This document shows positions 22,572 to 31,452 of a stretch of DNA of 64,000 nt, in pieces. The notes below the pieces were generated by a model. It searched no databases and was not told the DNA's origin. It was given only the letters and a program-made list of their open reading frames with translations. The stretch is from Zhihengliuella sp. ISTPL4 (GTDB lineage Bacteria; Actinomycetota; Actinomycetes; Actinomycetales; Microbacteriaceae): positions 1,302,001 through 1,366,000 of the forward strand of contig NZ_CP025422.1 of assembly GCF_002848265.1 (NCBI RefSeq). Reading direction: 5' to 3'. Within the stretch, counting starts at the first letter, position 1. Each line of letters starts with the position of its first letter. The position numbers and the translations under genes are program-made.

Positions 22572-25500
22572 TCAGCCGACCTGAGAGGTCCGTCCGTGCG
22601 CTGCAGCCCGGTGGGCGGCGAGCGGGAGGACGTCGTCCAGAAGCCGGCGAGCGCGTGCATCGAAGGAATGCTCCGCGGCGATCCGGGAACCCGCCGCCGC
22701 GAGGTCCGACGCCGAGGGCCACATCGTCGATCCCGGCGCGAGCAGCTCCTGCAGTTCCGCGCGGTCCCGATAGGTATGTACCTGATCGCCGAAGACCTCC
22801 CGCATCCCGGGGACGTCGTCGCTGACGATGCGTGCCCCCGTCGCCGCCGCGTCGAAGAGCCGGTTGGAGAGGAAGCCGCCGCGCCGCATGTCGACCCAGT
22901 GGTCGTTGAGGACGACGCGCGCGCTCGCGTAGGCCGCAGGCAGCTCGGCGTTCGGCAGGATCAGGCCACGCACGTGGCTTACGGGGATGTACTGCTCCCA
23001 GCCGTCATCGCCGTAGACCTCGACGTCCTCAGCGACCTGCACCGCGTCGAGCACGACCGGCCGCCGCTCTCCCCGCGTGCGGCCGACGAAGAGCACGCCG
23101 CCGTCGCGCGGTCTGTCCTGCGACGGACGGAAGCGCGAGGGGTCGGTCGCCTGCAGCAGCGGGCTGATGGCGACGCCCGAGCGCCGTCCCTGCTCCGCCG
23201 CCCACTGGGGCCCCGCGGCGTACACCGCGTCCCATCCTTCGTTCAGCTCATCCACGGTCACCTTGTCCGGGTGCGAGATCACCCAGAGGAGGTTGACGGC
23301 GTCCGGCTGAGGAGTGAAGCGGTGCAGGCCGCGCAGGGTCAGCGTGACGTCGTCCCATCCGCTGCTCGCGGGTCGCTGCCAGGAGCTCGTTCGATCGACG
23401 ACCACGTCTTGGCCGAGACGCCGCAGAGCTGCCGCCAGATCATCGGCATAGAACGTGTCACCCCAGCGGTCACCCAGGATCGTGCCGGGGCTCGAGGTCT
23501 TGAGGGCCCACCGAAGACGGGGAGTGCGCTCGTTCGTCTGCAGCGGCGTCACGACACGTTCGATCTGCCATTCGGGCTCGCGCAACGGGAATCCTCGCTG
23601 CTCTCCCCACCTCACCTCGGCGACCCGCAACGGTCCGCCATCCAACACCGCGCGGTCGTCCAGCTCGGTGAGGAGCTCCTCCCTCCACACCTGCGAGAAA
23701 CGCCGGCGGTTGGGCAGGACATGGGCGAACCGCCCCGCCGTCTTGCTCTCGAGATGAAGGACGGTCGACGTCGGCACGACACGCAGAGGACGGGCCGTAT
23801 ACGCCTTCAGTCGAAGACAGAGATCGACGTCCTCCATCCCGTTGACGTATTCCGCATCGAAGCCGCCCACTTCGAGGTAATCGGCCCTGTGCACGGCCAT
23901 GCACGCGGCGGTGACCGCGGAGAAGGAGTAGGAGGCGACGTGCGGCGGCACGTCGGTCAGGTGGAATCCTGTGAGCAGGTGTCGGGGAGTCGCGAGCCCG
24001 CCGGCGAACACCGTCCCAGCGGATTGGACCGTGCGGTCCGCGAAGAGCAGCAGCGGCTGCGCCGCAGCGGCGTCGGCGAGCGCGGCCGCCAGTCCGTCGA
24101 ACCACCCCGGCTGCACGACGGTGTCGTTGTTGAGGAACACGACCGTCTCCGATGTCGCGATCCGAGCCCCCACATCGCTCGCCACCGCGAAGTCGGCATT
24201 CGCCGGCAACCGGACGTACTGCACGTACGGATCCCCGAGAAACGCCTGGCGCAGAATCGCCCCGACAGGGCGGCGCGAACCGTTGTCGATGACGATGACC
24301 CCGGCCGTGCTCGTCGCGCGCACCGCTCGCACGGCGTCCACGGTCATCCGCCAGTCCTCGAACGTCGGTATCACGACCGTCGCCGTCACCGACGACGGCA
24401 GCGTACAGTCGGCCGCCGGGTGGTGTCGCTTTCGCGCGCTGTTGGCGCCCGCACGATTCGCGAAGACGGAACCGTCGTAACGGCGCGCCCAGAACCGATC
24501 CCCCTCCAGCACGATGCCGTCGCCTTCGATCGCGAGCCGCGCGACCGCATCGGCGTTCACCCCATAGTCCAGGGCAGGATCGGGAGCGATGCGGTCAGCG
24601 CGGAAGACGATCCCGGCGGCATCGAGGCGGGAGTTCCACAGCGCCCCGTCGAGATCCCCCCAGTTCTGAGGAGCGAACGGTGTGTACGCACCGACGGCTG
24701 ACGCCTCGGGATGCACGTCCAACGCCCGTGACACGTCCGCCAGGCCGCCCGGCTTCCACTGCTGTCCCGGCCTCCAGAGCGTCCAGCCGGAGAAACCGCC
24801 CTCTTCGACGATCGCGGCGGCGACCGCACCGAACGGCTGCCCGAGTGCCGACGAGCGGAAGTGGAACCGCTCCTCGTCGAAGATCGTGCGGAGGGGCGGC
24901 GTGTGCCCGTCGTCGGCATCGCACACGACGACGATCTCTCGGAACTCCGCATCTTGCGTTCGTGCCAGCCCACGCAGATCCTCGTAGTGCGCCTCTGTCA
25001 CCAGGTGACGACCATCCACGATCACGACGACCTGGGTGTTCTCCCCGCCACGCAGAGACAGCCGTCTTCCGGCCCGAGCTTCGGGGAGGCCTTGCTGGGC
25101 GGCGAGCGTGGCACTCTTCATCGCTCCCACCGTCACGCGCCCACCACCCACCGGTTCGATCTCGTCGCTGTCGGCGAGTCGAAGCAGCTCGGCGAGGGGA
25201 CGGCCGCTCGCGTCCGCGGGTGTGGTCTGTGTCCGCTCACCCCCGAGAACATACGAGAAGAGCTGGTTGAAGGTGCGAGTTCCGCGCGCCTGCGCGCGGT
25301 CGTGAGCGCTGTGCCACTCGGGCTCGAAGGCCCAGTTCGGCGTGCGTCCCGCCGTCTCCCCGTCCACCAGATAGTCATCGAGGGCCGCACGCCACGTGAG
25401 GAAGGGACGATCGCCAGCGTAGCGCGCGGCGTCGAACATCTCCGCCTCATGGATACGCGCGACGACGTGAGCGGCGTCCGCGAGGACGGCCCGCAGCCGG

Positions 25501-25940
25501 CCCCAGCTCCCGCCTGATCGCACCGGAGCGGCGTCCTGTTCGGAGCGGGGCGCGCGGAGGAACTCGGCGACGTCGGCGAGATGCGAGAGCTTTCTGTTCT
25601 CCCGCAGGCCTTCGCCGTTGATGAGTCCGCCGATCGCCCCGAACTGCGGCAGGGCGTTCGCCTCGGTCGCGAATGCGCGAAGCTCGTCTCGCAGCGTGAC
25701 GGCAGCGTCCATGGACGCGCGCACCATCGGCCGATGCAGGAACGGGTGCGGGACCACGCCCTCCCGCCACCCGTCCGCGAGGTAGTGCTCAGCGGCGGCC
25801 AGATCGTCCTCGAAGCGGATGCCCACCAGGGCTCCGTAGTATTCGCGAGACGTGACGCGCTCCGGATACGCGAGATCCGCCCGTTCGATGTCGGTTTCGC
25901 GCGCAGCGAGCTTCCGCTTCCACAGGGCCATTGGCGTCAT
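22572..25940 (-). CDS. Three-module glycosyltransferase (unknown N-domain, GT2, GT4-like)
   Basis: A 1122-residue protein. Residues 30-72 carry the segment YYGALVGIRFEDD...AEHYLADGWREG found in many surface-glycan transferases. Residues about 300-500 look like a degenerate GT-A domain (VVVIVDGRH, VVVCDADDG). Residues about 515-790 are a clear GT2 domain: ATVVIPTFEDW, VIVIDNGSRR, VFLNNDTVVQPGW with the DXD-like NNDT (604-607), and NGMEDVDLCLRLKAY. Residues about 830-1110 are GT4-like: LFVGRTRGERRPVV and SNRLFDAAATGARIVSDDVPGM. It probably adds several sugars in succession to one polymer. It heads the operon of the second ABC exporter. ATG at 25940; another ATG is three codons later. Confidence 0.88.
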   Translation of the reverse strand: MTPMALWKRKLAARETDIERADLAYPERVTSREYYGALVGIRFEDDLAAAEHYLADGWREGVVPHPFLHRPMVRASMDAAVTLRDELRAFATEANALPQFGAIGGLINGEGLRENRKLSHLADVAEFLRAPRSEQDAAPVRSGGSWGRLRAVLADAAHVVARIHEAEMFDAARYAGDRPFLTWRAALDDYLVDGETAGRTPNWAFEPEWHSAHDRAQARGTRTFNQLFSYVLGGERTQTTPADASGRPLAELLRLADSDEIEPVGGGRVTVGAMKSATLAAQQGLPEARAGRRLSLRGGENTQVVVIVDGRHLVTEAHYEDLRGLARTQDAEFREIVVVCDADDGHTPPLRTIFDEERFHFRSSALGQPFGAVAAAIVEEGGFSGWTLWRPGQQWKPGGLADVSRALDVHPEASAVGAYTPFAPQNWGDLDGALWNSRLDAAGIVFRADRIAPDPALDYGVNADAVARLAIEGDGIVLEGDRFWARRYDGSVFANRAGANSARKRHHPAADCTLPSSVTATVVIPTFEDWRMTVDAVRAVRATSTAGVIVIDNGSRRPVGAILRQAFLGDPYVQYVRLPANADFAVASDVGARIATSETVVFLNNDTVVQPGWFDGLAAALADAAAAQPLLLFADRTVQSAGTVFAGGLATPRHLLTGFHLTDVPPHVASYSFSAVTAACMAVHRADYLEVGGFDAEYVNGMEDVDLCLRLKAYTARPLRVVPTSTVLHLESKTAGRFAHVLPNRRRFSQVWREELLTELDDRAVLDGGPLRVAEVRWGEQRGFPLREPEWQIERVVTPLQTNERTPRLRWALKTSSPGTILGDRWGDTFYADDLAAALRRLGQDVVVDRTSSWQRPASSGWDDVTLTLRGLHRFTPQPDAVNLLWVISHPDKVTVDELNEGWDAVYAAGPQWAAEQGRRSGVAISPLLQATDPSRFRPSQDRPRDGGVLFVGRTRGERRPVVLDAVQVAEDVEVYGDDGWEQYIPVSHVRGLILPNAELPAAYASARVVLNDHWVDMRRGGFLSNRLFDAAATGARIVSDDVPGMREVFGDQVHTYRDRAELQELLAPGSTMWPSASDLAAAGSRIAAEHSFDARARRLLDDVLPLAAHRAAAHGRTSQVG

Positions 25941-26003
25941 CCCATCGACATCCGCCGCATCGACGGAACCAGCTACTCGTTCTCAGCCTATTCGCATCGG
26001 GGT

Positions 26004-26036
26004 CCGGTGCCCGGCATCTTCGACGCCGCGCACCGG
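26004..26036 (-). terminator. Stem-loop after the secreted-protein gene
   Basis: CCGGTGC (26004-26010) plus CGGC (26012-26015) pair with GCCG (26025-26028) and GCACCGG (26030-26036), an 11-bp stem with a single C/C mismatch and a 9-nt loop. It begins 3 nt after the stop of the gene at 26039-28249. No T-tract. It also lies upstream of a TAGGCT box (minus strand, 25990-25985) that may start the transcript of the large glycosyltransferase. Confidence 0.45.
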
Positions 26037-26038
26037 CC

Positions 26039-28249
26039 CTACTTGATGCCGAGCGCTGTGCAGGTCGCGGGGGCGAGTGTGGTGACCGTAGTCCCGGCGG
26101 GCGGTGCAGACGGGGCGAATCGCCCGCCTGCAGCGACGAAAGTGACGTTGTTGCACGACACGGAGGTCGTCAGTGCGGGCCGGCGTTCGAACGAGGACAG
26201 CGCGGCGGCGGACTCAAGGCGCGAGGTCTTCGCCAGGCCGAACGCTGCGGCCATGTCCCACGTCGGCAGGTGGATGAGCGTGAGCCCGTCGACGAGGTAC
26301 ACCTCCGACGTTCCGTCGGCGCGCACGAGTGTTCCCGCTTGCATGTAGGGGGCACCCACCACGAACGCGCTCGCTGTTCCGGCGCGCAGCTGCGTCACCT
26401 TCGGATAGACGCCACCCGCGAGCGAACGCACCTGCCCCGTGGACGCGACGTGTCGAGTCGTCCCCGCGGTGACGTGCAACACCGCGTCGGAGCCGGCGAA
26501 GCGCACGAAGGCCTCGGTCGTGACCTGTGCTCCGGAGAGGTTGAGCCGGCCACAGGTCGGTGCGTCCAGTGCGGTCGCAGCGATGCCGGTCGTGTTCCCT
26601 CGCGTGAGGACGCTGAGACCGGAACCCGAGGGCATATACGTCTTCCCGGCGCAGGTGAAGACCGCCCCGAGCACGCCCTTCTTGTAGCCGTTCAGCGCCG
26701 AGGCCTGGACGGTCACCTTCGTCCGGTTGAGGCCGAGGTCCTGCGCCAGATCCCAGGAGGGGAGATGCAGGAGTCGCCCGTCCTGCGTCGCAAGGTACAC
26801 CTCCGACGTCCCGGACGCGGTGACGAACTGTCCCGGCGCGAACTGCATACGCGAGCTCACGGTGAACTTCGCACGCGAGACGGGAGCCATCACGGCGGCG
26901 TAGGGATCGACCTTCCCGCCGTTCGCCGCGATCCGGGCCGCGGCGTCGTACAGCGGGATGAGGGTCTTGCCCGAGATCACGTGCACCGTGCCCGCGTGAG
27001 CGACCCGCGCGAACGGCGTCATCTCCGGTCCGGCACCGATCCGCGCGAAATCGCTGTCCGCCATCTGCACGAGGCGGTCGCAGGAACCGCCCCACGCAGC
27101 GACGAGGTCGCAGGTCGGGAACCGGTGGGTCTTGCCACCGTCGAAGTAGGCGATGACCCCGGTCGACATGTTCCGCACGAAACGGGATGTCGTGCCGCCA
27201 TCGGCGAACTGCGACACGGAGGCGACGGTGCGGAACGCGCCGAACTTGGCTTCGTACTCGGGCCAGTCGTCCGGCGTGACATGGTAACGGACCCCTGCGC
27301 TGACGAAGAAGATGTCCCCGCCGACCCGGAGGTTCTCACCACGCGAGCCCTGCGTGGATCCGAACCAGTCCGTGAAGTAGTTGTAGAAGTTGCGGTTGCC
27401 GTACGCGGAGCACCTGTCACCCTCTCCATATCCCGCGCGGAGAGCGGCCGCGTTCGGCTGGTACGGCGTGTAGTAGTAGAGCGCAGAAGTGGCCTTGTTG
27501 GCCACGTACACCGGCGCCGAGCCGCACCCTGTGTTCGGGTTGTAGAGGATGTTCCACGTGCGGCCGGGCGCGTACCACTGGAACCACTTGCCCTCCATAT
27601 AGATCTGCATCTGGCGCGCGGCGCCGTAGATCTGATGGAAGAACCCGATGTAGTTCGGGTCGCACGGAGCAGTGTCGGGGCAGCCCTGGCCGAGCGCGAT
27701 CCGGTACCGCCAAGCACTCGGCCACGTGTGCGTGACCAGCCCCTGCTCCTTCTGGAGCATGACGATCAGCACCTGGGGGTTGATGTTGCAGGCCTGTGCC
27801 ACGCGATAGATGATGCGTGCCGCGGATTCGTTCGCCGCACCCGAGTATCCGCTGCAGTACTGGTCTCCCGGGCGGGACACCGTGTTCATCCGGAAGTCCT
27901 TGAGACAGACGATCGGCTCGTTGTTCTCGTCGCGCCCGCCGAGGCAGCGGGCCACCTTGCTGTTGAAGAAGCTCTGGATCTGCGCCTCGGTCATCGTGCC
28001 CTTGTTGGTGAACACGGCATCGCTGATGATGTTGCCCGGAGTGAAGCCCGCGAGCGTCGTCTTCGCCAGACCTGTCTGCACCGGGTCGGGAGCCGCCGCA
28101 GCGGCGGCCGGAGCGGCGGCGGAGACGGCGGCGGAGGCGACGGTGGCGGGGACCACCGTACCGATCACCAGAGCGGAGGCAGCGAGGAAACAGGTGAGAA
28201 GGCGGGTGACCTTCGTGGTGTTTCGCGAGCGTGGGGCACGTCGAGACAT
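26039..28249 (-). CDS. Secreted protein with lysozyme-fold-like domain and repeated C-terminal modules
   Basis: A 736-residue exported protein. Residues 1-40 form a signal peptide (RRAPRSR, hydrophobic core, VASA cleavage site). Residues about 60-300 have eight cysteines and the segment NINPQVLIVMLQKEQGLV (155-172), which resembles the catalytic-Glu helix of soluble transglycosylases, with Glu168 as candidate. Residues about 305-736 contain about five related modules of 60-80 residues, best seen in EVYLATQDGRLLHLPSWDLA and EVYLVDGLTLIHLPTWDMA. This modular type is common in actinobacterial wall proteins. Cell-wall hydrolysis or glycan binding is inferred. ATG at 28249 is preferred because the upstream ATG would place extra polar residues before the signal peptide. 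Confidence 0.8.
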   Translation of the reverse strand: MSRRAPRSRNTTKVTRLLTCFLAASALVIGTVVPATVASAAVSAAAPAAAAAAPDPVQTGLAKTTLAGFTPGNIISDAVFTNKGTMTEAQIQSFFNSKVARCLGGRDENNEPIVCLKDFRMNTVSRPGDQYCSGYSGAANESAARIIYRVAQACNINPQVLIVMLQKEQGLVTHTWPSAWRYRIALGQGCPDTAPCDPNYIGFFHQIYGAARQMQIYMEGKWFQWYAPGRTWNILYNPNTGCGSAPVYVANKATSALYYYTPYQPNAAALRAGYGEGDRCSAYGNRNFYNYFTDWFGSTQGSRGENLRVGGDIFFVSAGVRYHVTPDDWPEYEAKFGAFRTVASVSQFADGGTTSRFVRNMSTGVIAYFDGGKTHRFPTCDLVAAWGGSCDRLVQMADSDFARIGAGPEMTPFARVAHAGTVHVISGKTLIPLYDAAARIAANGGKVDPYAAVMAPVSRAKFTVSSRMQFAPGQFVTASGTSEVYLATQDGRLLHLPSWDLAQDLGLNRTKVTVQASALNGYKKGVLGAVFTCAGKTYMPSGSGLSVLTRGNTTGIAATALDAPTCGRLNLSGAQVTTEAFVRFAGSDAVLHVTAGTTRHVASTGQVRSLAGGVYPKVTQLRAGTASAFVVGAPYMQAGTLVRADGTSEVYLVDGLTLIHLPTWDMAAAFGLAKTSRLESAAALSSFERRPALTTSVSCNNVTFVAAGGRFAPSAPPAGTTVTTLAPATCTALGIK

Positions 28250-28350
28250 GTGACCAGTGTGACGGAAGTTGCGGGATGATGCCACTGTTGTCGGAAAAAC
28301 GCGATCGCCGCTCGGCGTGTCGCACCGATGCGGAGGCCGTTCTCAGGTGT

Positions 28351-29424
28351 TCAGAGGTCCGCGTGCAGACTCCACACGCGCTCCGCGGCACTCGCCCACG
28401 AGAAGGCTCGCGCGCGATCGCCGGCGAGAACGCGCAGCCGCGCCGCCCCATCGGTCGCCGCATCTTCCACGGCCTCCGCGAGATCCTCCGCCGCGACCAC
28501 GGCGCCCCCGTCGGCGATGACATCGCGATGGCACCCCGACTCGGTGGCGACCACGGGGATGCCGAGGGTCATCGCCTCCACCGCCCGCCACGGCCACCCG
28601 GCGACGGCATCCGTCGACACGAAGACCCGCGCGCCGGCCATCACGGCCGCACGTGCGGGGACGTCGAGCAAGCCGCGGATATGCGCACGCCGCTCCGGCA
28701 GGCCCGCGGAGGCCGCGATCTCGGCGATGCGCGGTTCACTCCCCTCCTCGGCTCCGATCACCACAGCATCGAGTCCCGCGGCGACCGCGCCGCGGAAGCC
28801 GGCGCTCAGCGTGGTCTCCGGCCCGGAGAGCACGAGGTAGTCCGCCGGCAGAGCCAGTGCGTCCCGGGATGAGGACGCGGCAGCCGGGACGACCAGGTCC
28901 TGCGGCGGCGCGCCGGCGATCACGCGAACGCGGTCGCCGAGCTTCGCGAGCCCGGTGAGCCTCTCGGCCATGGAATGCGAGGGCACGACGACGGCATCCG
29001 CGTGCTTCACCGCGCGACGCAGCATCCCCCGCCGCCAGGCGACCGCGCCGCGGGGCAGCTGGGACGGCGCCTCCCATGCGCGCAGGTCCCAGAGGGTGAC
29101 GGTCGTCTGATCGTTGTCGTGCACGCGGTCGTGGCGTACCAGCGGAGCCAACAGCGTCGGCGCATGGATGAGGCCGCCACCGACTCCCGGGGCGATACCG
29201 AGCTGCCAGGACGCGGCGAGCTCGCGCCTTCCGACGGGAAGCGTACGCACCTCGTCGATGCCGCGGATCCCGACCTCCGCCCCCGCGGGCACGATCGCAT
29301 CGACGGTGCAGTTCGGCGGCGCCGTCTGGACGAGGCCGACGGCGAGATCGCGCGACGCCGACGCCTGGTCGGGATCGACGACATGCACGAGCTGATCCAG
29401 AACAACACGCAGCCGAGCACCCAT
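28351..29424 (-). CDS. GT4-like glycosyltransferase
   Basis: A 357-residue GT-B protein. The N-terminal half has LIHAPTLLAPL and TTVTLWDLRAWEAP, the second half VVVPSHSMAERL, GARVFVSTDAVAGWPW and VEAMTLGIPVVATESGC, the latter matching the EX7E donor-binding region of GT4 enzymes. It probably acts at the cytoplasmic membrane face on a lipid-linked sugar. It is transcribed divergently from the DUF4012 gene. The ATG at 29424 has no Shine-Dalgarno site but a TAGCCT box exactly 6 nt upstream, suggesting a leaderless mRNA. Confidence 0.85.
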   Translation of the reverse strand: MGARLRVVLDQLVHVVDPDQASASRDLAVGLVQTAPPNCTVDAIVPAGAEVGIRGIDEVRTLPVGRRELAASWQLGIAPGVGGGLIHAPTLLAPLVRHDRVHDNDQTTVTLWDLRAWEAPSQLPRGAVAWRRGMLRRAVKHADAVVVPSHSMAERLTGLAKLGDRVRVIAGAPPQDLVVPAAASSSRDALALPADYLVLSGPETTLSAGFRGAVAAGLDAVVIGAEEGSEPRIAEIAASAGLPERRAHIRGLLDVPARAAVMAGARVFVSTDAVAGWPWRAVEAMTLGIPVVATESGCHRDVIADGGAVVAAEDLAEAVEDAATDGAARLRVLAGDRARAFSWASAAERVWSLHADL

Positions 29425-29430
29425 GCGATC

Positions 29431-29436
29431 AGGCTA
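29431..29436 (-). promoter_or_regulatory. TAGCCT -10-like box, leaderless start
   Basis: Minus-strand TAGCCT followed by GATCGC and then the ATG at 29424. The same hexamer plus GATC spacer occurs in front of purE (34175-34180), which argues for a real promoter element rather than chance. Confidence 0.45.
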
Positions 29437-29546
29437 ACCGCGGGACCCCGGCCCGGCGGGGAACGCACCGCCGTACCGGGGCGGTACTCAGCGTTCCCAC
29501 AGAATGAGGCTCTCGGCGGACGCCCGCGGCGTGCTTGAATGCCAGG

Positions 29547-31310
29547 GTGAGCGATGGTCGACTTCCCGTCCGGCGCCGGTGGATCGGGTGGACCATCGGC
29601 CTTCTCATCACACTGCTCGTCCTGGCTCTCGGCTGGGTGGCCGTGCGCGGCATCGGGGCGGTGGACAATCTGCAGCAGATCTCGAAGGGGACCACGCAGC
29701 TCAAGCAGGCGATCGCCGCCGGCGATCTCGACGCCGCAGGGCCCATAGCCGGACGCATCTCCCACCACGCGGAGTCGGCCCGGTCCCTCACCGGGGACCC
29801 CATCTGGCAGGCGTTCGGCGTCCTCCCCTGGATCGGCCCGAACTTCCGCGCCGTGAGCGAGGTCGCCGTGATCGCGGACGACGTCTCCAGAGACGCGCTG
29901 GACCCGCTGCTCGACGTCGCCGGCGCGGTCGACCTCTCCAGCCTCGGCTTCTCGGGCGGCGCGATCGACCTCGCTCCCTTCGCGGAGATAGAGAAACCGC
30001 TCGGCACGGCGAGCGCGGCCCTGACCTCGGCGGAGGACCGGGCACGGCGGATCGACGCCGACGCCACCCTCCCTCCCCTGGCCGACGCCGTCCGCGAGAT
30101 GCGGGGCGCGGTCACCCAGGCCGCGACGGCCGTGGGCGCCCTGCATGGCGCATCCGTGCTGCTGCCCACGATGCTGGGCGGCGACGGACCGCGCACGTAC
30201 GTGCTCGCGATGCAGAACAACGCCGAACTGCGCTCGTCAGGCGGGATCGTCGGCTCCATCGCCCTGCTGCGGGCCGACAACGGCAGGATCACCCTGCAGC
30301 AGCAGGCCTCGACGCGGGACTTCCCTCCTCTGGACACGGCGCTGCCGCTCAGCGACAGCACGGTCGCCCTCTTCGAGGACCGGCCCGGCCGCTATCTGCA
30401 GAACATCACGAGCATCCCGGACTTCCGGGAGGCCGGCGAGACCATCGCGGCGCGATGGGAGGGCCGCTTCGGCGGAAAGGTCGACGGAGTGATCGCCGTG
30501 GACGCACTGGTGGCGGCGCATCTCATGCGCGCCACCGGGGACCTGACGTTCGGCCCCTTCACCGCGTCGGCGGACACCGTGACCGACATCCTCCTCTCGG
30601 AGATCTACGCGGCGGTCCCTGATCCGGCCGTCCAGGACGACATCTTCGCGCAGGCCGCGGGCGGACTCTTCGCCGCGGCGCTCTCGAACGCGAAGCCACA
30701 GGACCTCGTCCGCGCTCTCGCGGACGCCGCCGGGGAAGGACGCATCCGCCTCTGGAGCGCGCACGAGCCGGAGGAGGCGCTTCTCGCGGCCAGCGCCCTG
30801 GGCGGCACGCTCCCCCAGGACGACGCCGACGCCCCGGCTGTGGGGGTGCTCCTCAACGACGGCACCGGCGGGAAGATGGACTACTACACTCGAGCGTCCA
30901 TCGCCACGGCGGTCGGGACCTGCGCGGGGGCCCCGACCACGCAGGTGCGCGTGACCTGGACGAACACCGCCCCCGCTGATGCCGCCACCTCCCTGCCGCC
31001 GTACGTCACGGGCGACGGCGTCTACGGGGTGCCCGCCGGGAGCGTGCGCACGCTGATCGCCGTCTACGGTCCCGAAGGCGCTCTGCCTTCGCACATCGAT
31101 CGCGACGGCGCCGAGGAGGGCGTCCAGACGACGACGATCGAGGACCGGGCCGTCGTGCAGCACGAGGTGCTGCTCGCACCGGGAGAATCCACGACCATCA
31201 CGGTGGAGTTCCAGGGCGAGGGCGCGGGAGAACGGCTGACGGAGGTGCGGCACACGCCGCTGATCGTCGATCCGAAGCTGACGCGCGACACCCTGCGTTG
31301 CGCCTCGTGA
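29547..31310 (+). CDS. DUF4012 family membrane-anchored protein
   Basis: A 587-residue protein with one N-terminal membrane helix (about residues 13-35) preceded by a basic segment (RRRW), then a large extracytoplasmic part. The region TYVLAMQNNAELRSSGG (about 211-227) followed by GSIALLRADNGRI is the signature of DUF4012. Family members are often encoded in actinobacterial polysaccharide clusters and have been suggested to act in wall glycan assembly, but the function is unknown. The GTG at 29547 is preferred over a TTG four codons upstream; neither has a good ribosome-binding site. The stop overlaps the -35 element of the next gene. Confidence 0.85.
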   Translation: MSDGRLPVRRRWIGWTIGLLITLLVLALGWVAVRGIGAVDNLQQISKGTTQLKQAIAAGDLDAAGPIAGRISHHAESARSLTGDPIWQAFGVLPWIGPNFRAVSEVAVIADDVSRDALDPLLDVAGAVDLSSLGFSGGAIDLAPFAEIEKPLGTASAALTSAEDRARRIDADATLPPLADAVREMRGAVTQAATAVGALHGASVLLPTMLGGDGPRTYVLAMQNNAELRSSGGIVGSIALLRADNGRITLQQQASTRDFPPLDTALPLSDSTVALFEDRPGRYLQNITSIPDFREAGETIAARWEGRFGGKVDGVIAVDALVAAHLMRATGDLTFGPFTASADTVTDILLSEIYAAVPDPAVQDDIFAQAAGGLFAAALSNAKPQDLVRALADAAGEGRIRLWSAHEPEEALLAASALGGTLPQDDADAPAVGVLLNDGTGGKMDYYTRASIATAVGTCAGAPTTQVRVTWTNTAPADAATSLPPYVTGDGVYGVPAGSVRTLIAVYGPEGALPSHIDRDGAEEGVQTTTIEDRAVVQHEVLLAPGESTTITVEFQGEGAGERLTEVRHTPLIVDPKLTRDTLRCAS

Positions 31311-31335
31311 CATTCGCCGACGGATGAGGTACTGT
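31307..31335 (+). promoter_or_regulatory. SigA-type promoter of the surface protein gene
   Basis: GTGACA (31307-31312), 17-nt spacer, TACTGT (31330-31335). Both hexamers are close to the TTGACA/TANNNT consensus and the spacing is ideal. The -35 overlaps the TGA stop of the DUF4012 gene. Transcription would start near 31342, giving a leader of about 110 nt. Confidence 0.6.
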
Positions 31336-31341
31336 CATCTC

Positions 31342-31452
31342 ACTGGGGAATAACCGGGGTCCGTGAACCTGCCGTGGGGGCAGAGGACCTCGCGCAGTCG
31401 GATGCAGGGGTGTATCCGGGGGCGATTCCGCGTGAAATTCTGGGGAGAAATC
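31342..31452 (+). other. Long G-tract-rich 5' leader of surface protein gene
   Basis: Predicted untranslated leader with six runs of four or five G (31345-31348, 31356-31359, 31376-31380, 31407-31410, 31418-31422, 31442-31445). The last run is part of the ribosome-binding site GGGGAGAAA. The other five are unexplained; they could form a G-quadruplex or other RNA structure. No known riboswitch fold was recognised. Confidence 0.4.

Noticed and set aside
31363..31452. Coding use of the leader upstream of the sortase-type protein
   Set aside because: The frame is open, but it would put 30 polar and basic residues before a perfect signal peptide; ATG at 31453 has a strong ribosome-binding site.
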